This document shows, piece after piece, positions 1 through 9,037 of a stretch of 64,000 nt of DNA. The DNA lies in NCBI RefSeq assembly GCF_000149955.1, contig NC_030994.1:3216366-3280365 (forward strand), written 5' to 3'. Positions within the stretch are counted from its first letter, which is position 1, and every line of letters begins with the position of its first letter. This DNA comes from Fusarium oxysporum f. sp. lycopersici 4287. Taxonomy: Eukaryota; Ascomycota; Sordariomycetes; Hypocreales; Nectriaceae. A program made the translations under genes and the position numbers. Below the pieces are notes generated by a model. It saw only the letters and a program-made list of their open reading frames with translations. It had not been told where the DNA came from and ran no database searches.

Positions 1-299
1 AAGGTAGTCAGCGCTGGTGTGAAGTGCCCCGTATTTGAGTAAACTACCTTGAAGGTGAAAGTGCCCGTTTATCCGCGTATCCTTTTGACCGATATCATGC
101 AGTTTCCACAAGACATAGACCTCAAAATACAGTCCATGTATATAGTGCCCGATGACTGTATATACTAGGTCTCAGATATTGAACCACGGGCATCAAGCAT
201 CCGATGCTTTCTTGATCGCCAAGATTTGCCGTCTTGGTCGAAAATGACACTGTGTATTTCTTTATGAGAGATACTTACGCCAGGACAGGGGGCATTTAT
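1..299. other. Left-edge non-coding sequence
   Basis: No open frame with coding character is seen. Base composition is ordinary up to about 290, where it changes abruptly to the AT-rich RIP-mutated repeat copy. No promoter or terminator element can be assigned. Confidence 0.5.
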
Positions 300-695
300 A
301 AAAGAAAAATACATAGTTAAGTTTAAGACAGCTTAAGGTAAGAGCTATAATATTTTATTACCTATTATTTAGTATAAAAATAAGAATATAAGTTTAAGGT
401 AGACTTATAGACCTGTTTTATATTATAGTAATAAGAATATTACCTAGGTATAAGTAGTATATATATTTATTAGTTTAATTAACCTATAAATTTATAAATA
501 AATAATAAACTATTATTATAGCTTAAGATATATTTATATTATATTAAACCACTATAATCCTAATACTAATAATTCTTTAAAGTTTTATAACTTCTGTAAG
601 ATCTAGATTCTACTAATATTATAGTAGAAAGCTTATTAGAAATGCCGATCCTAGGAAGATAAATGATGACATGTAATAATTTAGTCTCGTGCAGC
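300..695 (+). repeat. Direct repeat copy 1, heavily RIP-mutated
   Basis: This stretch aligns by eye, in the same orientation, with about 5900-6285. The two copies keep the same order of landmarks and differ mainly where copy 2 has C or G and copy 1 has T or A; for example gtccaaggtggactc in copy 2 is gtttaaggtagactt here. That transition-only pattern is the known signature of RIP in ascomycetes. Copy 1 carries one small insertion of about 8-9 nt near 340-350. Both copies end at the same point, after agtctcgtgcagcg, beyond which the flanks are unrelated. No coding capacity remains in this copy. Confidence 0.82.
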
Positions 696-1973
696 GCAAC
701 GTAATCTTTACAGTTCGACAGGCCATCTTTAAAGTGCGAGGAAGCTCGTGGCTCCAATTGAATTTTATCCGCACGACTGGCAAGGCATTGAAAACCGAGA
801 TTATCACCACCCCTGGAGAGGTTCTCTTTCTTGCTGTCACAGCCACGCCTGAATACAAAGCTGGTGACTACTACAATTTTCAACACATGGGTATTGCCGA
901 CTACTATGGAGATGGTAAGGACTTCGATATGTCAAGCTGGAACTTCCCAGGTATTGCAGAGAGCTGCTTCGGAGGACCAGGCTCTTGCCCATACAATCTA
1001 CAGCCATCTGTAACTCCAGCATCCTTTCCACTGCTAGTGCAAACCCCAAATGAGACTCTAGCTTGCTCACTCCAAGACACAACCTACGACGAATCATTTA
1101 GATCAGCCGCGGATATACAGAGTATTATACAACCTTATAACCTCACTTGGAGAAAGCCAGCCAAACTTACAGTATATCACATGCCCACCCAGGCATCCTT
1201 TGTTGGCACCGATCGCAATGATAGGATGGCCTATGGAATGATAGCCCAAGCTTTAGCCAACCTTCTAGGTGGGGCTATTGGTCGACAGAAGACGAATCTG
1301 ACTGAGACCGGGGATCCGGTGGCTCAGGTATTCACCGTTGGCACTTTTATTATACAAACCGCGCTCATCGCAGCTATGGATATAATAGTTAACACTAGCG
1401 GGAGTTCGAAGGATGTTAACATCAACGTGCAGCTTCAGCCTTTTCCAGAGGCAAATCGGATGCTTACTCGTAATATGTCGGTGGGGCAGTTAATTGAAGA
1501 ATTGTCAAGAAATCAAACACTTAGTCTCTTCAGCGATCCCAGATTCCGGTAAGAACAGTCGGCTTTTATCCGTTTCCACCTCTAACTAGTAAACCTCGAG
1601 ATCTGCCAATAGTACAAACAGGACTGTTGCCCAAGAATTGTCAGTAAACGTCTGGGAGTATTGGAAACAGAATCTATGGAGCCCTAACGGCCTGGCAATC
1701 CTAGCAGCGGGCTTTGGGATTGTGATTGGATTCCAAGCTTTGTATCATAACCGCACAAGCCACAATATAAGCTTTAGTACGATCCTAGCAACGACACGGA
1801 ACAGAACCCTCGATGGTTTGATTAAAGACTCGTCCCAAACAGGGGCTCAGATAGTGACGGGACTTCTCAAAGCGAAATTGGTATTTGGTATCTTGGAGAA
1901 AAGGGACGATAGTGTTGTAGCTACGACTTCGGGTGGACTTCCAAACGAGATATTCCGTTTAACCAGAAAATAG
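696..1973 (+). pseudogene. C-terminal fragment of a fungal multi-pass membrane protein
   Basis: Two exons join cleanly: one ending at 1548 and one starting at 1613, with an intron 1549-1612 bounded by gtaaga and aatag and a codon (CGT) completed across the junction. The product of about 400 residues has a large Asn-glycosylation-rich extracytoplasmic domain with the family-like stretch ETLACSLQDTTYDESF, then one membrane segment (GLAILAAGFGIVIGFQAL) followed by SFSTILATTRNRTLDGL. That tail resembles the end of a common fungal family which has several N-terminal membrane spans; this is recalled from the family, not searched. Those spans are missing. The frame has no ATG at its start, is stopped at 674, and opens exactly at the end of the RIP-mutated repeat, so the gene appears cut off at its 5' side. 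The remaining frame is intact. Function unknown. Confidence 0.6.
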
Positions 1974-2222
1974 CTTGGAATATATAGCACATAACTACAC
2001 ACGATAGCACCTTTAAGTTGCCTGTGAATAGATACGTTTGAGGTCTATTTTATAATGGAAATTGTCCAACGCTTCTCTTTTTTATTAACCATGAATGAAG
2101 AAAGCTTGATTCATGTTGCCTCTCAATTGACCATTTGTTATTGTCTGTACAGCTTGTAATTAATTGAAACAGCGACATCTTTCCGTTCCATCACTTTAAC
2201 ATAAAATTCAGATTACAGACTT
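1974..2222. other. Short intergenic spacer
   Basis: AT-leaning spacer between the truncated membrane gene and the next gene. It would hold the 3' UTR of the first and the promoter of the second. No element is recognised. Confidence 0.4.
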
Positions 2223-2476
2223 ATGACGACATATTCACCTACCCTGGCTAGCCTTATGGGACAGCGGGATATTTCTCCGACCTTAAATGATGGGGTAAGT
2301 GAACTCGCTTCCCCGCGTTTTTCTCCCTTCTCTTCTTCACAATCATCTTATAATCAATAACTGTTTATAATCTCTTAGCAGGCTACAGATACTAAAAAGC
2401 TAAGGTAAAATTCATTCGTAGCCGACAATGAGACTCCGGTACAATAAGGCTGACATGAGCTAGAACATTCGTCACC

Positions 2477-3232
2477 ATGCCTCACTTTAGCTTCTTAGGA
2501 GAGACCTCGACTTCGGCCGACACTATCATTCAGATGTTGAATGAAACTGACCAGACTCAGAAAGACGAAATGACAAAGAACTGGCGTGACCATAAGCTGC
2601 AGGAACTGAATTTTGTTGGAACACTTGTACGTGACTTCTAAATCCCTTCTTCTAGTACCCACTCACCGAAATTCTAAACAGGGCGCTCTTCTCGCAAGTT
2701 GTCTCAGCACAACAGGTTCCTGGCCAGATGTCCTCCCCAACGGCCGCAACAAGCCCTGGTCAGTGCGAACGATGTGGTTCAGCGGCCTCGTGTTTGCCCT
2801 CTTCTCAGTAGTAATTGCAGGCGTTCAGAGCATGAGACTGCACCGCCTGTCTGCTCATCCCGACGGCCTCAGCTTGATCCGAAACAGCCTTGTTCGAAAA
2901 CGGCAATCCGATAATAAGTCTCGACCCAGCTGGCTACAGGTATACGCATGGGAATTCAGCCTTGCGTTTTTAGTCTTGGCCATATTTTGTATGGTAATCG
3001 GTTTGACAACTCTGATATGGGCTGGCACCGAGTTTGGGCCCTCGAAGCCTAGAGAGGATGGCTGGTGGGATGGCAACTCCAAGGCAAGTGATGTTCTCCA
3101 TGTCACTGTGTACTTTACTAACACCAGGGCTTTTAGATGGCGGTGACCTTTACGATTGTCCTCGGATTTGCGTCTTTAATCTTGGTCCTATCGCAGTCTG
3201 CTCTGTCAAAAAGTAATGTAATTAGGCTATGA
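2477..3232 (+). CDS. Small three-span fungal membrane protein, function unknown
   Basis: Three exons: 2477-2626, 2682-3083 and 3137-3232, giving about 215 residues. Intron 1 is an ordinary GT-AG intron. Intron 2 begins gcaagt and ends ttttag, a GC-AG intron, and restores a hydrophobic third span (AVTFTIVLGFASLILVLSQ). Spans 1 and 2 are around MWFSGLVFALFSVVIAGV and AFLVLAIFCMVIGLTTLIW, separated by a basic cytoplasmic-looking loop. The N-terminus is soluble. An alternative start lies upstream: ATG at 2223 with donors at 2295 and after 2400 splices in frame into the same protein near residue 4, replacing the first few residues with about 30 others. The ATG at 2477 has a good context (caccATGcc) and was preferred. 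The family is recognisable as a recurrent fungal hypothetical protein, but no role is known to me. Confidence 0.6.
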
Positions 3233-3512
3233 TGACTGAGTTCTGGCGATCTCTCAGCTACATGAAATGTCGGAGAAAACCCATCAAGATTCAAGGCAGA
3301 GAGCTATTCGGTGGGCTGGTTCGGCTCCTGACTATTGCCAGCGGAAGAGTCAAATTCCAGTGCCCGTAAAACCCAGAAGTAAAAGCTACAAAACGACCAG
3401 CTGACTCTTCTTTGCATCGTTTACTCATTAATATTGAATGAAGCCTTGCTATGGAAAAATGCCAGTGTATTGTATTCTAAAAAAGGTAGCTATAAACCAT
3501 GCTTCTCAAGCC
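3233..3512. other. Convergent intergenic spacer
   Basis: Spacer between two convergent genes. It presumably carries both 3' UTRs. Nothing else is seen. Confidence 0.4.
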
Positions 3513-4331
3513 TTACGCACTAACCGTAACTGAGTCAAACCAGGTATCTTCAGTAGTCATACAATCAATGCCAATGTAGAGACTCAAGCCTCCGGCAGCA
3601 ACTTGAGCTTGATTATAGTTGCAAAAGTTTGAGATCTGTTGCCATGTGTTTGCAGAGGAAATAGAAAAGTCCATTTGTTGGGCGGTACCACCATTATAGC
3701 CACACCAGATAGAAGCTTGATCGCATCCGGAGCCTGTGCGCACCCAAGCGGACACCGAATACGTGACGCCGGGTTGGAGTGAATTGAACGGTTGCCAAAT
3801 GTAGTTGGTTTCAGAGGTCAGATGCCCAGAGCTTCTGCCATCGTGCTTGATAGTGGCATCGAGAGCTAGTGTTCCATCGTTCACGAGTTGCCAGGGTGCC
3901 GTAATCTCGTCGTCAAATTCGCCGTTGAGGATATACTGTGTAGCAGCAGTAGCTTCGGTGGTGGTAGTGGTGGACCCCGACACTTCAACTGTTGATGAGA
4001 CCTGGGTTGTTGAAAGGGTGGTGGCAGGATCAGTCGTTGACAAGATCTCGGTTGTTGAGAGGATGGCGGTAGTGGTGACATCATCGGAGGCAGCAGACGT
4101 CTCAGTGCTGCTCTCAGATTGAGTTACAGTGATGGTCTCGTCCTCGGTGGACGAAAGAACAGTAGAAGAGAATGCGGTCTGGGTAGTCATCGAAGCCTTC
4201 AAGGTAGAAGTGAGCGCCTCGGTAGAGGTCGAAACATCCCTAGACCTGGAGCTGACTTTGCAAGGGCTAGCATTGGAGCTAGACATGAAGCAGGCCGCCA
4301 CAAAGGCGGCCACAAGCGTCTTAGAGGCCAT
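3513..4331 (-). CDS. Secreted Ser/Thr-rich protein with C-terminal jelly-roll (CBM4_9-like) domain
   Basis: The start was set at the ATG at 4331 because it begins a clear signal peptide (MASKTLVAAFVAACFMSSSNA); the frame stays open to 4400 but that extension would bury the signal. The 272-residue product has a Ser/Thr linker of about 110 residues, likely O-mannosylated, then a C-terminal domain of about 130 residues starting NGEFDDEITAPWQL. Its pattern (NGxFE...W....G......GHxGxxS) followed by SVSAWVRTGSGCDQ and a final aromatic-rich strand is typical of fungal carbohydrate-binding or galactose-binding-like jelly-roll domains. No catalytic motif is seen. Likely an extracellular or wall-associated protein; ligand unknown. 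Confidence 0.72.
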   Translation of the reverse strand: MASKTLVAAFVAACFMSSSNASPCKVSSRSRDVSTSTEALTSTLKASMTTQTAFSSTVLSSTEDETITVTQSESSTETSAASDDVTTTAILSTTEILSTTDPATTLSTTQVSSTVEVSGSTTTTTEATAATQYILNGEFDDEITAPWQLVNDGTLALDATIKHDGRSSGHLTSETNYIWQPFNSLQPGVTYSVSAWVRTGSGCDQASIWCGYNGGTAQQMDFSISSANTWQQISNFCNYNQAQVAAGGLSLYIGIDCMTTEDTWFDSVTVSA

Positions 4332-4400
4332 TGTAAGAGAGCGAAATGAATCAGAAAACGAGTGTAATTGAAGGACAAGTAACGAGCGACAAGTGAGCAA

Positions 4401-5556
4401 AGATGGACGAGATGCTGATATTTTACGAAAAGGGCCTTTGCTTCTTCTTATTGTTGCTAAAACTTCTACGTGATTGGTGGACGCTGTTCATTCACTTCAG
4501 CTCTAGTACTGTTCGGTGCAAAACTATTGGCAGTCTAGACTTAATAGAGCCTTGCTAAACCAGCCACTGGAGCTATAGCTAATAGTTTTACTTTAGCGAA
4601 ATTTGCTACTAATACAGCGGCAATTAATAACAAGTACAAAGAGCAGTCTTGTATTTCATACTAGTATTAAAATAAGTAATATCCTTTATATTAATAATAT
4701 GTTTTATTTAAATCTTAGTAGTTTTTATAATTACCTTACACTTTGCGTTAGCAGTTTTAGGTCTATTGCAAGCTATTTTATAGTACGGAGTAGTATATAG
4801 TAACTAAATCCCGGCAATATCTTAATGAAGAAAATATCCTTCTAGAGGGAATCTACTAATTTATAAGGCAAAGTCTGGCTGCTGGGGTTTGGTTATGAGA
4901 CGAGCCTTGATTCGCAGTTTTACTTGAATATCTTAGCCGTTTTGGGTTTGTTATCTCTGCAGCTAGGGTAACCCTGTCGCCTTTTTTATTCTTCTTGAAG
5001 GGCAGGTAGAAGGAGAATCTCTCAGACTAGTATTAACTCGCCAATTAAGTTAAACTTAAATAATGATGCCTACTTTACTAAGGTGCTAAGAGTGTAAATA
5101 TAATTTTGTCCCAGAGTTATATGCAACTGCGCCAACATATGCCAATAAGTAGACCTTAGCAGGGATATGAAGCTCTGAGCAAATCGCTAATGATTTAGCT
5201 TTGCACTGCCTCGCAAAGTAATCCTTATCCAAGCTGAGATCCGGCTACTTATTAACATTCTCCTTTGACCTAAGGATGAACTTTATTCTCTATGTGTGTG
5301 CCCTTAATAAGCAGGCCAAATCTTCCCTCAAGCTTAGGATTTTAAGTGTTTTCTATTAAGATTTAGTACACCGGGTTTAATAAAAGTTTCTATGTATTAT
5401 GGTATATATCTATTCAAGCTACTGTAATAGAGCTTTATTATTATAGAGATGCTTAGGTAAATATATTCGAGATGTGGTGTATATATCCGGCTATTAATAT
5501 ATGTTAGTGACTATCTCAAGTGACTTTAATCTCCCTTAATATGGTGTAAGGATTGT
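4401..5556. other. AT-rich, decayed intergenic region
   Basis: Composition becomes AT-rich from about 4570. It contains no intact gene. One plus-strand frame (about 5063-5360) reads as protein-like sequence broken by several stops at TAA/TAG/TGA codons that could each arise from CAA/CAG/CGA by C-to-T change. This is consistent with a RIP-inactivated gene or transposon remnant of unknown identity. Confidence 0.5.
5063..5360 (+). pseudogene. Possible RIP-inactivated coding remnant
   Basis: Read in one frame from the ATG pair near 5063, the sequence shows normal residue composition between five internal stop codons, including blocks such as YNFVPELYATAPTYANK and SLSKLRSGYLLTFSFDL. Every stop is compatible with a single C-to-T change in a Gln or Arg codon. 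No family is recognised, and no splice model removes the stops. Low confidence: a chance open stretch in AT-rich DNA is possible. Confidence 0.28.
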
Positions 5557-5672
5557 TTGCAGAGGTTTCAAAGTTCTTTGAGTAATTGTGCTCTGGATCT
5601 TGCTAGGGCTGGCTACGAGAGAACATGCACTAAGATGCCTAGCTCGCAGGCGTTGTTAGGATCATTGACACG

Positions 5673-6017
5673 ATGCTGGCTCTTCGCCGCCGAGCCAAAA
5701 GTGGTAGATCCTATTATGCGATGGTTACACTCACTGCTGTTGATGCGGTGCAGCTCGAGCAAGAGGTCGGCCTTTGCCCACCCGGAACTGTCAAAAAGAT
5801 CCAGGGTACGTACAAGTTTGCACCCATGACTCCGGATTTGCATGTTGGAGAGCTTCTCTATATCCTGAGTGACTCCTGGGCCGAGCACCCGGACATTTTG
5901 CACAGAGGATACATGGTTGAGTTTGAGACGGCTTGGGGCAAAATTTTGTCGCCTATTATTCAGTACGAGAACGAGTGTAAGTCCAAGGTGGACTCACGAA
6001 CCTGTTCCGTACTGTAG
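5673..6017 (+). pseudogene. Gene fragment of unknown family running into repeat copy 2
   Basis: An open frame of 114 codons whose 3' third lies inside the direct repeat. The translation looks like real protein (for example LEQEVGLCPPGTVKKIQGTY and HVGELLYILSDSWAEHP). The upstream end merges into AT-rich DNA with no convincing start. The repeat therefore probably carries the 3' end and downstream sequence of a former gene. The corresponding frame in copy 1 is destroyed by RIP. I do not recognise the family. Confidence 0.35.
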
Positions 6018-6285
6018 CAATGAGAATGTCGCCTGGGCATGAGCAATGTATACATATCTCAGGATAGTTGGCCCGTGAATTTATAAAGAAATGACGGGCC
6101 GTCTTTATAGCTAAAGATGTACTTGCATTATATTAAACATCCGCAAGCCCAATACCGGTAGTTTTTCAAAGTTTATAACTTCCGCGAGATCCGGATCATA
6201 CTAACGTCGCAGTATAAAGCTTGTCAGAAATGCTGATCCCAGGAAGATGAATGATGACATGTAAGAATTTAGTCTCGTGCAGCGG
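5900..6285 (+). repeat. Direct repeat copy 2, largely unmutated
   Basis: Same-orientation partner of about 300-695; the alignment runs through the tail of the 5673-6017 frame and past its stop. Composition is normal, so the RIP changes are confined to copy 1. The shared right boundary (agtctcgtgcagcg) lies about 157 bp upstream of the flavin monooxygenase start, so this copy forms part of that gene's upstream region. Confidence 0.8.
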
Positions 6286-6441
6286 ACAGCCAATGAACAG
6301 CGCCACATTCCGAACATGCCAATCGGCTAATTGAATGTCTGATCCTTTGATAAGACCTCATAAATACCACTGCGCCCTCACTTTTGCGACACTTTCATCT
6401 CTACTACAAGTCAGGCGTAAAGGAAGCCAGACGAAAAGGAA

Positions 6442-8188
6442 ATGAAGCACGTCAGTGTTGCCATCATAGGCGCCGGTGAGTAATCGCGCGACATCTCATA
6501 ATGATCTCTAACATGTCAAGGTCCAACGGGCATTTCCATGCTCAAGCAGCTTCTCCAAGATGGCTTCAGCGCAACGTTGTTCGAGAGACGTAGTTCCGTC
6601 GGAGGTTTATGGGCATACGATGCAAATAATGGGTGGACTACTGCTTTAGCATCCACGAGTGCGAATATTAGCAAGTATACTTGTGGATTTACCGATTTTC
6701 CAATACCAGACAGTACGTTGGGCCTGGCTCTGCTGACGTGATGTCGCTTACTGCAACTAGAGTATCCTGTCTATCTCAGTGCAGCGAACTTTCAAGAGTT
6801 TATGCAGAGTTACGCTGAGCACTTCAAGCTCACAGAGCACATCTCGTTCAATAGCAGTGTTCAAGTTGTCAACCGCAACAGCGACGATAGTGGGTGGGTA
6901 GTACAGGTTGAGAAAGTCGGGACGGGAGAAACAGAATCTCGCCCATTTGACAAGGTTGTTTTCTGTCATGGCTATCAGACTCAGAGAGTGATGCCGACGT
7001 TTCCAGGGCAGGATAAGTTTGAGGGAGAGATTATACACTCGCAGCAGTACCGAAGGTTCGTGACACTCTGATGCGCGATTCCCTGGAACATACTCACCAA
7101 TAAATTCTAGCCCAGAAGCGTTCCGGGGCAAAAGAGTGGTAATTCTCGGCTTATCCACAACAACAGGCGAGATCACGCCACAAGTCATCAGCACAGCGAA
7201 AAAGGTCTACGTCTCCCATAGAAGTGGCCAAATGATGGTAAAACGCATGCGTAAAGGACGGCCGACAGACCTATTGATCTCGTGGAGACGCCGCCAGATT
7301 ACACAATGGATGGCAAGAAACGTACCTAATTTCTACAGGTACTTAGCAGGCTGGGGAGCCAGACTTCTCTCGTCTCAATTCTCAGACGTGAAACTTGACC
7401 CGGAATGGCGGATTCAGTCATTCCGTAACCCGACGTTGCGATTACCGGGTCTCATCCAAGATATTGTTCCTCATCTGCAAGACGGCAGCTTGACGAGTTT
7501 GCACGGGATCAAACGCTTCTTGGGCGGACGATCAATCGAGTTTGATGACGGGACTGTAGTGGATGACGTGGACAGCGTTATCCTTACTACAGGCTACCGT
7601 GCCGACTTTTCGGTCGCTCCTTTCATTGAGAAGAGTATGCCAAAGTCACCTAGCTATCAGGGACCCGCCATTCAACGCCTATACATGAATGTCTTTCCCC
7701 CAAAATACGCAGACAGCTGCGCGGTGCTTTGCTACTCAGCATATGGCAAAAACAACGGTTTCTCATTCAGCGATGTCATGAACATGGCCATCTCAAACAT
7801 TTGGCGAGGCGTGAGCAAATTGCCGCTTTATGGAGAGATGGAGAAATGGGTTGACGGGCATCAAAGATGGGTCGCAGCAAACTGGGTCCGCGAGCCGCAT
7901 CTAGACGTGAGCATGGTCAAACAGTATGAGTTCCAGCCCTGGATGCACGAACAAGCCGGAACGGGTATGGAGAATTTGGGATGGGGATGGGCAGGGTGGA
8001 AGTTCTGGTGGAAGGACAGGGAGATGTATAACCTCATGAATCACGGTGTAGAGACGGCTCACATGTTTCGGTATTTCGAGACGGGCAAGAGAAAGACGTG
8101 GGAGGGGGCGAGGGATGAGATTATTCGCCAGAACAGAATTGTTGAGGAGAGCTTTTCTGGGAAGAATAAGAAGCTGAGGGAGGAATAG
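6442..8188 (+). CDS. Flavin-containing monooxygenase-like enzyme (FAD/NADPH)
   Basis: Four exons: 6442-6475, 6521-6712, 6761-7055, 7111-8188; all junctions keep frame. The N-terminus MKHVSVAIIGAGPTGISML gives the FAD-binding GxGxxG, followed by LFERRSSVGGLWAYD, the usual FMO continuation. A second Rossmann segment (GKRVVILGLSTTTGEI) occupies the NADPH-binding position but has GxSxxxG rather than GxSxSG. The later TTGYRADF matches the conserved ATG-type motif of the family. The C-terminal part is rich in Trp. The expected reaction is NADPH-dependent oxygenation of an N- or S-nucleophile or a ketone; the substrate is unknown. It is not flanked by obvious pathway partners, though a GMC oxidoreductase follows on the same strand. 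Confidence 0.85.
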
Positions 8189-9037
8189 GTTACAGCCAAG
8201 CCACAAGATCTTTCTAGAACTACAACTCCTATGTCTTGGGCCCGGCATTAGAATCGGATGTAGGTGGCTATATTTGGATTCACTGGAATTATGACCGCAT
8301 TTCATTTATATCCCCTGCATATAACGGTCTTGCTTAAGCCCCGCGAACGGACCAGTTGCCTATATCCTGCACCGCATAACTCCCGCTCCAAGATTATGGT
8401 CAGGAGAAAACGGCGAGCTGCGGAATTGAACCTAGCCGCTGATCTTCGATGCGACAAGCACCAGCCCCTGCAGCGGGGGATTCGATGGTTCTGGTTGGTG
8501 CATGTAACGATGTGCGGCTCAATGCCCCAGTTATGTCTTAAACCCGCGGGAGTGGAACCCGGGCCAAGCTACAAGTTCGGGGATGGGCGGAAACGCAGCT
8601 AGTGTGAGCCGATACTATGCCGTTCGTGGTAACTGATCTGTCTGTTCGTCGGGGTGGTATTGCACAGCCTGCAATGCGATGTGTGAGCCAAGCCTGTAGA
8701 TTCTGCACTCGATGTTGGGTCTGGTAACTATTGGTTCTGTATAATGGGGGATTTGGTGCTCGGAGTGGTCAGGCATATGCAGTTGACCCCTGACTAGTTC
8801 TGGACTGAATGCCGAGGTCGTTACATTGAACTGATTCAACGAGACCTCCCCTGGTTTGAGTTGGGGCCCTGAGATTCTATGAATGGATACATAAATAGCA
8901 AGTTGCAGCCGACTTATACTGTACCTCACCATCCATTCATTGCAGTCATTCCTTCATTCTCCCTTGTTGACCTACCACGGCCACAGGGACGTCATTCATT
9001 TATTACACTCTTTTGATTGGATCTCACTTAATACATC
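8189..9037. other. Intergenic region, promoter of the GMC oxidoreductase gene
   Basis: About 850 bp without a credible gene. The last 100 bp before the GMC start is pyrimidine-rich, as is common for fungal promoters. GC-rich stretches near 8400-8560 were checked for tRNA shape and rejected. Confidence 0.4.

Noticed and set aside
300..6285. The direct repeats as LTRs of a retrotransposon
   Set aside because: No TG...CA ends, primer-binding site, polypurine tract or gag/pol coding lies between them. The interior holds ordinary fungal genes, and the right copy overlaps the end of a coding frame.
8400..8570. tRNA-like T-arm words (rc of gaattgaacc and gtggaaccc)
   Set aside because: Neither has a matching 5-bp T stem together with acceptor and anticodon stems, so no cloverleaf can be drawn.
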